Source: Candidatus Pelagibacter sp. (GTDB taxonomy: Bacteria > Pseudomonadota > Alphaproteobacteria > Pelagibacterales > Pelagibacteraceae). Taken from it: 10,352 nt of DNA. Position numbers and translations under genes: made by a program. Positions 1-6,314 of the stretch are shown piece after piece. Each line of letters opens with the position of its first letter. The stretch's first letter is position 1. Where the stretch lies: positions 1 through 10,352 of the forward strand of contig JADHRH010000023.1 in the NCBI GenBank assembly GCA_016777545.1, given 5' to 3'. The notes below the pieces were generated by a model that was not told the origin of the DNA, ran no database searches, and worked only from the letters and a program-made list of their open reading frames with translations.

Positions 1-1016
1 TTGCCAAAAGATATTCTTTTAACATTTTTTCCATTGCTTTCCATTATATAAATTTGTTGGTAACCGCTTCTATCAGAATTAAAAGTAATGTATTTTCCAT
101 CTGGAGAATAAGAAGGGGAAGTATCAATTGAAGGATGATTTGTAATTCTTTCGACAATTCTATTCTCCAAGTCCATAGTGTATATATCTGAATTTCCATC
201 TTGAGCAAAACTCATTATAATTTTTTTTCCATCTGGAGAAAATCTTGGTGCAAATGTCATTCCAGGAAAATCTCCAACTACCTCTTGCGTTCCTGTTTCA
301 ATGTCTAATAGATAAACTCTTGGTAAATTTCTAAAATAAGAAAGATATGTAACCATTTGATTGGTTGGACTAAACCTTGGTGTTAAGACTAACTCATTTC
401 CAAGAGTTAAGAATTTATTATTAAAACCATCCTGATCCATGATAGCTAGTTTCTTAATTCTATTAGTTTTTGGTCCTTCTTCTGCCACATAAATTATTCT
501 TGTATCAAAATATCCTTTTTCACCTGTTAGACGCTCATAAACTTTATCTGTAATTATATGACCAACTCTTCTCCAATTACTTGGAACAGTAGTAAATGCT
601 AATGCCATCATTTCTTTTCCAGCTAAAATATCCCACAGTCTAAATTCAACTCTTAATTTATCTTCTACAAAAGTTACTTTGCCAGTTATTAATGCTTGTG
701 CTTTAATTAAATTCCAATCTTCAAATCTAGGTTTTAAATTTGCAATATCAGGTTTTTGAAGAAATGCATTTTTATCTAAAGGATTAAAAAGGCCTGTCTG
801 TTTTAAATTATTTTCAACTATTAAAGATATTTCAGCTCCTAAATTTTCTTTTTTTAAAATTTTTTTAAAATTTTCTTTAGAATTATCATCGATTGAAAGT
901 GGAGAAACAGCAACAGGAAGAGGGCTCAAGTTTCCTCTCGTAATATCAACTTCTATCAAAGCCATTGCTTTAATTGGAAATATGATCAGTAATATTAATA
1001 AATATCTATATAGCAT
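1..1016 (-). CDS. tolB: Tol-Pal system periplasmic protein TolB (partial, C-terminus beyond the left edge)
   Basis: TolB is the periplasmic beta-propeller protein of the Tol-Pal system, which spans the envelope and helps outer-membrane constriction at division. About 338 of the usual ~430 residues are visible. The N-terminus is a clear signal peptide: a hydrophobic stretch (residues 5-15) followed by AMA at 17-19, a good signal peptidase I site. Residues 20-155 form the N-terminal domain and propeller-type repeats follow, with recurrent motifs such as PRFSPDGKKI, NSDIYTMD, SYSPDGKYITF and SDRSGYQQIY. The ATG at 1016 lies one base past the tolA stop and is preceded by AAGGA within the end of tolA, so translation is probably coupled to tolA. 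The reading frame is open to the window edge with no internal stop. Pal would be expected next, outside the window. Identification is secure from the domain order and the position after tolQRA. Confidence 0.96.
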   Translation of the reverse strand, partial: MLYRYLLILLIIFPIKAMALIEVDITRGNLSPLPVAVSPLSIDDNSKENFKKILKKENLGAEISLIVENNLKQTGLFNPLDKNAFLQKPDIANLKPRFEDWNLIKAQALITGKVTFVEDKLRVEFRLWDILAGKEMMALAFTTVPSNWRRVGHIITDKVYERLTGEKGYFDTRIIYVAEEGPKTNRIKKLAIMDQDGFNNKFLTLGNELVLTPRFSPTNQMVTYLSYFRNLPRVYLLDIETGTQEVVGDFPGMTFAPRFSPDGKKIIMSFAQDGNSDIYTMDLENRIVERITNHPSIDTSPSYSPDGKYITFNSDRSGYQQIYIMESNGKNVKRISFG

Positions 1017-1017
1017 T

Positions 1018-1827
1018 TTATCCTTCTAACATTTCTCTTGCATCAAAATTTAATTGTAACTCTTTCCATCTCTCATATCCAGTGCTAGGTACTCTAAGAG
1101 GCTGACATAGTTTTACTGCTCTCAATGCACTTTCTGCTAAAACTTTATAAAATCCTTGTCCTGGTTTATTCATTCTAGCATGATCAAGAATTTCAGAATC
1201 TATAATAGATCCATCTGGCTTTAATTGTAACTTAATTCTAACTAGTAAATTTTCGTTGTAAGGTAATCCTAAAGGAATACTCCAACATCCAAATATTTGT
1301 GCTTTTAGAGCATCTTCTTCACTTAGTGATAAACCACCAAATTCTATATTCTTATCTTGATCCTGGCTTATTTCATTGCTTTTTTTGTTTGTTTCAGCAC
1401 TTTCTACTTTAGATTTATCAATTAAGGCTGCAATATTATTTGGATCAAATAAATCTTTTTTTTCAAATTCTGAAACTTGTTTAATTTCTGTTTCAACTTT
1501 TTCAGGGTTTTGTTTGTCTTCTTTAATTTCTTTAACCTTTTCTAATTTTTCATCAGGTAAAGGTATTGCATCTTGTTTGTCTTTTTTAACTGCTTTTGGA
1601 GGGGCTTGTTCAGAGACAAGTTTTTTTTCTTTTTCTTTAACTTTTTCAATTATTTTTTTTGCTTTAGGTGCAAATGGAATATTTGTTTTATCTGTAATCT
1701 GAATTAGTTCAACTGAAACAATCGGTGGTAAATCAATTGGTTTTTTAGCTAAGAAAGGTAAACTCATGGCAGTAATTAATACAAGAAGTATATGAAACCC
1801 AAAAGAAATAAATATATTTCTATTCAC
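1018..1827 (-). CDS. tolA: Tol-Pal system inner-membrane protein TolA
   Basis: TolA links the TolQ-TolR inner-membrane motor to TolB/Pal in the outer envelope. The 269 residues show the classic three parts. A single N-terminal membrane anchor lies at about 5-27. A charged Lys/Glu/Pro-rich periplasmic stalk runs over about 50-160. A compact C-terminal domain occupies about 165-267, with alphaproteobacterial hallmarks LSLSEEDALKAQIFGCW and QPLRVPSTGYERW. Cys181 and Cys241 are placed as the disulfide pair known in TolA domain III. The stalk is short compared with the 421-residue E. coli protein, as is common in reduced genomes. The start is GTG at 1827, preceded by GAGAGG overlapping the tolR stop. 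The next in-frame Met (residue 21) would destroy the membrane anchor, so GTG is preferred. The gap to tolR is 5 bp and to tolB 1 bp. Confidence 0.93.
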   Translation of the reverse strand: MNRNIFISFGFHILLVLITAMSLPFLAKKPIDLPPIVSVELIQITDKTNIPFAPKAKKIIEKVKEKEKKLVSEQAPPKAVKKDKQDAIPLPDEKLEKVKEIKEDKQNPEKVETEIKQVSEFEKKDLFDPNNIAALIDKSKVESAETNKKSNEISQDQDKNIEFGGLSLSEEDALKAQIFGCWSIPLGLPYNENLLVRIKLQLKPDGSIIDSEILDHARMNKPGQGFYKVLAESALRAVKLCQPLRVPSTGYERWKELQLNFDAREMLEG

Positions 1828-1832
1828 TTTTA

Positions 1833-2249
1833 CTACCTCTCTTTATATGGTTCAGAAATCAATGCTACTTTAGTAAAACCAGACCCAGACAACATTCCCA
1901 TTATCTCCAAAACCCTACCATAATTTATTGATTTATCTCCTCTGACATAGATTCTTGTATCTGTTCTATTCTTCGATACAGCTAAAATCTTCGCTGTTAT
2001 TTTATCATAATCAACTTTTGATTCTTGAATAAATATCTCACCTTTAGCATTAATAGATAGTGTTAATGGTTCAAGCTCTTCTGGTAATGTGTCTGCAGAA
2101 CTTTCAGGTAAGTCGACCTGTACTCCGACTGTTAACAATGGAGCTGTAACCATAAATATAATTAACAAAACTAACATTACATCCACAAAAGGAGTAACAT
2201 TTATTTCACTCATAGGCTCTTTTGATGAACGATTGAGTTTAAAAGCCAT
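1833..2249 (-). CDS. tolR: Tol-Pal motor subunit TolR (ExbD/TolR family)
   Basis: TolR forms, with TolQ, the proton-motive-force-driven inner-membrane motor that energises TolA. The protein has 138 residues, normal for the family. A short cytoplasmic N-terminus leads into the signature EINVTPFVDVMLVLLIIFMV and a single membrane helix at about 21-43. Asp23 in this helix occupies the position of the proton-pathway aspartate known from E. coli TolR. The rest is a periplasmic domain ending with the conserved IYVRGDKSINYGRVLEIMG-type segment. ATG at 2249 follows the tolQ stop by one base, with no evident Shine-Dalgarno sequence, so translational coupling to tolQ is likely. ExbD is the only close alternative, but the tolQ-R-A-B context settles it. 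Confidence 0.95.
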   Translation of the reverse strand: MAFKLNRSSKEPMSEINVTPFVDVMLVLLIIFMVTAPLLTVGVQVDLPESSADTLPEELEPLTLSINAKGEIFIQESKVDYDKITAKILAVSKNRTDTRIYVRGDKSINYGRVLEIMGMLSGSGFTKVALISEPYKER

Positions 2250-2250
2250 T

Positions 2251-2925
2251 TTAAATTATTGATAAAAATCTTTTAGAAAAATTTTCTAATTTTTGTGAAT
2301 ATTTTTTTGAGTCTAAATTAAATTTATTGTAAGCAACAACTGCTGGAATCGCTGCTAACAAACCTAATGCGGTTGCAAATAAAGCTTCGGCTATTCCTGG
2401 TGCTACAATTGCTAAACTAGTATTTCTTGAAATGGCAATTGATTGAAATGAATTCATTATTCCCCAAACAGTTCCAAATAAACCAATAAACGGTGCCGTT
2501 GAACCAACTGTTGCTAAAAAAGTAAAACCTTTATCAATTTTTGATATTTGTTTTTCAATACTAACCTCCAGCATTCCACTCATTCTGTCACTTAAATTAG
2601 CTTTATTTTTAGCTTTTAATAAAGTTTGCATAGCTTCCTTAAATAATAAAGCCATAGGGTTTTCTAAATTAGCTGGTAAACTATTATAAAAAGTCTCTGC
2701 AGATTTTGATCTCCAAAATTTTTCTTCAAATTCCTCTGACTCTATATTTATTTTTTTAAATAATTTAAATTTTTCGATAATAATAGCCCATGAATATATA
2801 GAGCAGGCAATAAGCGTAAGTATTACTGATTTTACAATAAAATCTGCTCTTAAAAACAAACTCCATAACGAGAAATCAGTATTTGATGCAAGTCCTACTG
2901 CTTGTGATGTAATATCAGCTTCCAT
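2251..2925 (-). CDS. tolQ: Tol-Pal motor subunit TolQ (MotA/TolQ/ExbB proton channel family)
   Basis: TolQ is the polytopic inner-membrane subunit of the Tol motor. The 224-residue protein has three predicted membrane helices: about 28-51, 134-157 and 171-198, with a large cytoplasmic loop between the first two. The most conserved family segment is present (LATVGSTAPFIGLFGTVWGI, 137-156), as is the third-helix motif APGIAEALFATALGLLAAIP (175-194), containing the family's helix Thr (185). The ATG at 2925 is preceded by only a weak GAAAG-like ribosome site. A ybgC thioesterase gene, which often precedes tolQ in proteobacteria, is absent; the upstream neighbour is the RuvC-like gene, 53 bp away. 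This gap is the only one over 5 bp in the left cluster and may hold an internal promoter, although I see no convincing one. Confidence 0.95.
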   Translation of the reverse strand: MEADITSQAVGLASNTDFSLWSLFLRADFIVKSVILTLIACSIYSWAIIIEKFKLFKKINIESEEFEEKFWRSKSAETFYNSLPANLENPMALLFKEAMQTLLKAKNKANLSDRMSGMLEVSIEKQISKIDKGFTFLATVGSTAPFIGLFGTVWGIMNSFQSIAISRNTSLAIVAPGIAEALFATALGLLAAIPAVVAYNKFNLDSKKYSQKLENFSKRFLSII

Positions 2926-2978
2926 TATTAAGCTTTCACACTAAAATGTGTCATGAATTTGACTTTATTAAAGTTAAA
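2926..2978. promoter_or_regulatory. 53-bp intergenic region between the ruvC-like gene and tolQ
   Basis: This is the only real gap in the left gene cluster. It holds two short dyads: 2938-2951 (ACAC / GTGT around a 6-nt loop) and 2962-2974 (a 13-bp near-perfect palindrome, ACTTTATTAAAGT). Both are too short and AU-rich to be called a terminator. No good -35/-10 pair was found on the minus strand. It could be a weak processing or attenuation site, an internal tol promoter, or the scar of lost genes (ruvA, ruvB, ybgC usually lie here). Function is unknown. Confidence 0.3.
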
Positions 2979-3473
2979 TTAACCCTCTAATTTATAAGTT
3001 TCGTAATAAAAACTAGCTATTAAAATTGCATCCGCTTTGTTAGAATCTTTTTTCTTAGATAATTCTGATGAATAATAAGGAAATACTTCGATTGCCTTAG
3101 TTCTGCTGGCATCTTTTTCTGAATTAATAAGATTAAAGTACTTTTTCCATTTAGCAGGTCTAACAAAATACATTGGTAATTGCATTGCAGAACATATCCC
3201 TTTTAAAATTCCAAATGATTGACCAAAATTAAACATACTTGTAACTCCTTGACCGGGCATAGCCGAAACCTGCTCAATCACCACTTTAATATCTTCTTTT
3301 TTTAAATCTTTTATTCTTAAAGAAATTTCATGATAAATTTGAGCACCATTTACTTGTTTTTTATTTTTTTTCCCTTCGGGCATATTGGGCATCTCAACAA
3401 CATCAATTATTTTTCCATCTTGAAAAAAACAAATAGAACCTGTTATGCCTGGGTCAATTCCAATTATAAGCAT
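2979..3473 (-). CDS. RuvC-like Holliday-junction resolvase, phage AP3-like type
   Basis: The product is a predicted RNase H-fold endonuclease for four-way DNA junctions. The 164-residue protein opens with the RuvC-superfamily strand and motif IIGIDPGITGS, giving catalytic Asp7. The second acidic position is Glu67 in VVIEQVSAMPGQG. The C-terminal acidic positions lie in KKDSNKADAILIA (Asp143, Asp148). Several segments do not look like canonical cellular RuvC but like the phage AP3-type RuvC-like family as I remember it: EMPNMP (27-32), the EQVSAMPGQGVTSMFNFGQS stretch (67-86), PAKWKK (106-111) and EKDASRTKAI (119-128). The yebC-adjacent position is that of ruvC in many proteobacteria, so it probably fills the RuvC role. 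Its ATG overlaps the yebC stop by one base (TAATG), implying coupled translation and a settled chromosomal gene rather than a recent prophage insertion. The subfamily call is an inference from motif memory; the superfamily call is firm. I leave the symbol empty because this is not standard RuvC. Confidence 0.85.
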   Translation of the reverse strand: MLIIGIDPGITGSICFFQDGKIIDVVEMPNMPEGKKNKKQVNGAQIYHEISLRIKDLKKEDIKVVIEQVSAMPGQGVTSMFNFGQSFGILKGICSAMQLPMYFVRPAKWKKYFNLINSEKDASRTKAIEVFPYYSSELSKKKDSNKADAILIASFYYETYKLEG

Positions 3474-4198
3474 TAATTATTTTTTAAATTAATATTTGAG
3501 TAAACATTTTGTACGTCATCATCATCTTCAAGAGTTTCTAGAAATTCAATTGCAGAGTCAATTTTATCTTTTTCAACATCAACACTTTTTAAAGGTACCC
3601 ATTCGATTTCTGTAGAAATAAAATTTGCTATCGTTTTTTCAAGATTTTTTTTTACATTATAAATTTCATTCATGGGACATTGTATTTCATGAAAATTTTC
3701 ATAGGAAATACATTCATCTGCACCCGACTCGATTGCTAGTTCAAAAATTTGTTCGTCTGAAATTTCTTTTTTATCTATTTTTATAATACCAAGTTGATTA
3801 AAATTATGAGAGGCAGACCCCTGTGTTCCTAAATTACCACCACTTTTTTGAAATATTGTTCTGATATTGGAGGCTGTTCTATTTTTATTATCTGTTAGAG
3901 CTTCGACAATTACTGCAATTTTATCTGGTCCAAAACCCTCATATCTTAAATTCTCAAAATTATTGTCATTACTAGCTGAGGATTTGTCTATTGCTCTTTC
4001 AATATTATCTTTTGGCATATTCGCTGATCTTGCAGCCTGGATAGCAGATCTAAGTCTCGGATTCATTGATGGATCTTTGTCGCCTAATTTTGCAGCAACA
4101 CTTATTTCTTTTGAGAGTTTTGAAAATACTTTTGATCTTTGTTTGTCTGCTTTTCCTTTAGAATGTTTGATACTTGCCCATTTTGAGTGACCCGACAT
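3473..4198 (-). CDS. yebC: YebC/PmpR/TACO1-family protein
   Basis: This is a full-length YebC-family protein (241 residues; family usually 235-250). Members have been described both as DNA-binding regulators and, more recently, as ribosome-associated factors that relieve stalling (the mitochondrial relative is the translational activator TACO1). The N-terminus MSGHSKWASIKHSKGKADK is the family signature, followed by KLSKEISVAAKLG and NPRLRSAIQAARSANMPKDN. The middle domain has YEGFGP and ALTDNKNRTASNIRTIFQKS, then GNLGTQGS near residues 120-127. The C-terminus is acidic (LEDDDDVQNVYSN), also typical. ATG at 4198 lies 5 bp after the ymdB-like stop with no clear Shine-Dalgarno sequence. It overlaps the downstream resolvase gene by one base. 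The yebC-ruvC pairing is widely conserved. Confidence 0.96.
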   Translation of the reverse strand: MSGHSKWASIKHSKGKADKQRSKVFSKLSKEISVAAKLGDKDPSMNPRLRSAIQAARSANMPKDNIERAIDKSSASNDNNFENLRYEGFGPDKIAVIVEALTDNKNRTASNIRTIFQKSGGNLGTQGSASHNFNQLGIIKIDKKEISDEQIFELAIESGADECISYENFHEIQCPMNEIYNVKKNLEKTIANFISTEIEWVPLKSVDVEKDKIDSAIEFLETLEDDDDVQNVYSNINLKNN

Positions 4199-4203
4199 AA
4201 TAA

Positions 4204-5010
4204 TTAATGAGAATTTTTTAATTCTCCTCCATATATAAAGTTTTCAATTTTATTTGCTAAACCTGTTTCTATATCACAATCAACAATCACACCACATAAA
4301 GTAGCATCACCAATTGATGGAAAGTGTTTAGTAGATTTTTTTTTTAGAAAACGGTTAATTGAATTTTCTTTGTTCATTCCAATTACAGAGTCATAATCTC
4401 CACACATTCCTGCATCTGTTTGATAGGCGGTTCCTCCTTTAAGAATTCTAGCGTCATTTGTTGGTATATGGGTATGAGTACCAACAACTAATGTGGCCTT
4501 TCCATCAAAAAAATGACCGATTGCATTTTTTTCACTAGTAATTTCACCGTGGAAATCAACAACAAGAAAATCATAATCTTCTTTCAAATTATATTTTTTA
4601 ATAAATTTTTCTGCCACTTGAAATACATCATCACATTTTTTCATAAATACATTCCCCATTAAATTTAGTACTCCTACCCTCATCCCATTTTTTGAATTAA
4701 ATATTTCAAATCCCTTTCCTGGAGAAGGTTCAAATAAATTTTTTGGCCTCAACAATCTATTTTCTTTTTCAATATGAGACATAGTTTCTTTCTGGTCCCA
4801 AACATGATTGCCTGTCGTAATGACATCCACGCCACAGTTAAAAAAATCTTTACAAATTTCCTCTGTAAGTCCAACGCCTGCATCAGCAGCATTTTCACCA
4901 TTAACTATAACAAAATCAATTTTATGATCTTTTATTTTTGATAGTAAATTGTTTAAGACCATTGAGCGGCCTGAGATACCCACTACATCCCCTAAAAAAA
5001 GGATTCTCAT
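4204..5010 (-). CDS. YmdB-family metallophosphoesterase (TIGR00282)
   Basis: This 268-residue protein belongs to the calcineurin-like phosphoesterase family whose Bacillus member YmdB is a 2',3'-cyclic nucleotide phosphodiesterase. All expected metal-site motifs are present in order: GDVVG (Asp8), VNGENAADG-like (Glu39, Asn40), TTGNHVWDQ (Asn68, His69), VDFHGE (Asp152, His154) and GTHTHIPT (His179, His181). The family segment GTAYQTDAGMCGDYDSVIGM (193-212) is intact. The length matches the family (~260-270). No signal peptide or membrane segment is seen, so it should be cytosolic. Its ATG overlaps the stop of the cyclo-ligase gene by 4 nt (ATGA), indicating coupled translation. Substrate in this organism is unknown; cyclic nucleotide or RNA-end turnover is inferred from the family only. 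Confidence 0.92.
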   Translation of the reverse strand: MRILFLGDVVGISGRSMVLNNLLSKIKDHKIDFVIVNGENAADAGVGLTEEICKDFFNCGVDVITTGNHVWDQKETMSHIEKENRLLRPKNLFEPSPGKGFEIFNSKNGMRVGVLNLMGNVFMKKCDDVFQVAEKFIKKYNLKEDYDFLVVDFHGEITSEKNAIGHFFDGKATLVVGTHTHIPTNDARILKGGTAYQTDAGMCGDYDSVIGMNKENSINRFLKKKSTKHFPSIGDATLCGVIVDCDIETGLANKIENFIYGGELKNSH

Positions 5011-5552
5011 TTTATAATATCCTCATTTGTTATAATAAAATCAAGTTTTTGATCATGTTTGTTAATAGGAATTTTTTTTATTTTTTGACATGATAGAGCT
5101 AAGCCAATTTTGATAATATTTTTTTTTCTTGATAATTTTTCAATAAAACGATCATAATATCCACCACCATACCCCAATCTATTTAAATTTTTATCAAATG
5201 CGACCATAGGAATAAATAAAATATCAGGGTGAACTAATTTTTTTGCTTCTGGCTCTGGTATACCAAGATTATTAATTTTTAATGGATCAATAAAAGTCCA
5301 ATTGTAAAAGTCCATTTGAAAACTTTTTTTAATTACTGGTAATGATATTTGATAATTATCTTTTTCAAATTTTTTGAGTAAATCTAAATCATCAAATTCA
5401 AAATTGATAGGAAAGTATCCACCAATTTTTTTAGCAATTATATTTTCTTTTTTAAAAAAATTAATAATTCTCTTGTAATCTAACTTAATATTATCTTTAT
5501 TATATTTTTCTCTAATTTTAAGAATTTTATTTCTTAATCTTTTTTTTAGCAC
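5007..5552 (-). CDS. 5-formyltetrahydrofolate cyclo-ligase (5,10-methenyl-THF synthetase)
   Basis: The enzyme converts 5-formyl-THF plus ATP to 5,10-methenyl-THF, rescuing a dead-end folate. The 181-residue protein has the basic N-terminal helix (KKRLRNKILKIREKY), YFPINFEFD near 46-54, GIPEP at 98-102, the diagnostic nucleotide/substrate loop GYGGGYYDR (128-136), and the C-terminal HDQKLDFIIT (166-175). The start is GTG at 5552, the only plausible start after the zapA stop, 4 bp away. There is no good Shine-Dalgarno sequence, so coupling to zapA is likely. A run of eight A residues follows the start region in the mRNA sense. The zapA-cyclo-ligase (ygfA) pairing is an ancient proteobacterial neighbourhood, but here without a 6S RNA gene between them. 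Also named fthC/ygfA in other species. Confidence 0.93.
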   Translation of the reverse strand: MLKKRLRNKILKIREKYNKDNIKLDYKRIINFFKKENIIAKKIGGYFPINFEFDDLDLLKKFEKDNYQISLPVIKKSFQMDFYNWTFIDPLKINNLGIPEPEAKKLVHPDILFIPMVAFDKNLNRLGYGGGYYDRFIEKLSRKKNIIKIGLALSCQKIKKIPINKHDQKLDFIITNEDIIK

Positions 5553-5556
5553 AAGT

Positions 5557-6003
5557 TTATTGGACTGGATTTTCTAAATTAGCTTTTGCAACAAAATTTT
5601 CAATTTCATCAGCAGCATCTTCTATTATCTTTTCATAGTCTTGCTTATTTTTTTCAATTTCATTTTTAAATTCTTCATGGTTTTGAGTAAGTTGAGCTAT
5701 TTCTTCTTCTTTTTTATCTTTATATTCATAAACTAAAGATTTTAACTCTCTAAATTTATTAGAAAGATCTTTTAACTGCTCTTTTTTTAATTCTACTTTT
5801 TTCTTGGTCTCAAAATATTCATCCATTACTTGAACAGAAGTAATTAATAAAAGTTTATTTTCACCAATATTTCCTAAATCATTTTTAAGTTTATTAAATT
5901 TTTCATTAATATGAATAAGCAATTCTTCTAGATGCTCCTCTTGTCCATCGTCACAAGACAATAAAAAATCTTTACCATTAAATTTGATATTTACATTTGC
6001 CAT
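5557..6003 (-). CDS. zapA: Cell division protein ZapA with an extended C-terminal coiled coil
   Basis: ZapA binds FtsZ and bundles its protofilaments at the division site. The N-terminal globular part carries the family pattern: VNIKFNGKDFLLSCDDGQEE (4-23), where CDDGQEEHL is an alphaproteobacterial hallmark. It is followed by INEKFNKLKNDLGNIGENKL and the helix LLITSVQVMDEYFE. From about residue 63 to 137 the protein is a long Glu/Lys-rich coiled coil. At 148 residues it is longer than the ~109 of E. coli ZapA, owing to this tail. ATG at 6003 lies inside the end of the upstream coiled-coil gene (13-nt overlap), with GGAAGAA somewhat upstream as a possible ribosome site. The cytoplasmic division role is from the family; the tail's role is unknown. 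Confidence 0.9.
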   Translation of the reverse strand: MANVNIKFNGKDFLLSCDDGQEEHLEELLIHINEKFNKLKNDLGNIGENKLLLITSVQVMDEYFETKKKVELKKEQLKDLSNKFRELKSLVYEYKDKKEEEIAQLTQNHEEFKNEIEKNKQDYEKIIEDAADEIENFVAKANLENPVQ

Positions 6004-6314
6004 TTATCTATTTCTTCCAATAAAGTATCTGTTTCTTGATTTAATTCATCAATTTTTTCTGAAAATTCAGTTTCTTTTTTTTGTTCATCCAATTTTTGTT
6101 GTTTAATCTCCTCTAATTTCTGATTAAGAGCTTTATGTTCGCTCATTAGGTTTTGATATTTTTCTTCAATTTCTTTTTTTTCAATTTCTAATTGATTTTT
6201 TTGAGCATTCAAATTTTCTAGATTAGTTTTTAGTGAAGGGTTTTGTAATTTCAAACTCTTAAGTTTATTAATTGCAAAACTCAATTTTTTTTCTTTTTCA
6301 GTCTCTGTTTTCAT
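5991..6314 (-). CDS. Small coiled-coil protein upstream of zapA (possibly DUF4164-like)
   Basis: This 107-residue protein is almost wholly predicted coiled coil: Lys/Glu/Gln/Leu-rich from about residue 5 to 100, with no membrane segment, no signal peptide and no cysteine. I do not recognise a catalytic motif. In several alphaproteobacteria a short coiled-coil protein (DUF4164-type) is encoded just before zapA, and its position here matches, so a divisome-associated role by context is reasonable but unproven. It overlaps zapA by 13 nt, so the two are probably made together. The ATG at 6314 has a purely A/T leader with no Shine-Dalgarno sequence, and the predicted start of transcription is only a few bases upstream, suggesting a near-leaderless mRNA. 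Because of its repetitive composition, sequence-search hits would need care. Confidence 0.75.
   Translation of the reverse strand: MKTETEKEKKLSFAINKLKSLKLQNPSLKTNLENLNAQKNQLEIEKKEIEEKYQNLMSEHKALNQKLEEIKQQKLDEQKKETEFSEKIDELNQETDTLLEEIDKWQM

Noticed and set aside
1376..1702. Plus-strand ORF of 108 codons opposite tolA
   Set aside because: It is the antisense shadow of the Lys/Glu-rich TolA stalk, giving a Phe/Ser/Leu-rich meaningless protein; no ribosome site or family motif.
2938..2974. Possible intrinsic terminator between the ruvC-like gene and tolQ
   Set aside because: Dyads have only 4-6 bp of AU-rich stem, and no following U-run is properly placed on the minus strand. Kept only as an intergenic feature.
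2979..3473. The phage-type resolvase as part of a prophage remnant
   Set aside because: No integrase, attachment repeat, structural gene or composition shift nearby; it shares a one-base overlap with yebC, so it is a chromosomal fixture even if its origin is phage.
3867..4190. Plus-strand ORF of 107 codons opposite yebC
   Set aside because: Lies entirely antisense to the strongly conserved yebC N-terminal region; no recognizable domain.
5541..5548. Run of eight A (minus-strand sense) at the start of the cyclo-ligase gene as a programmed frameshift site
   Set aside because: Homopolymers are common throughout this AT-rich window and the frame is correct as read, with no alternative frame producing a sensible product.
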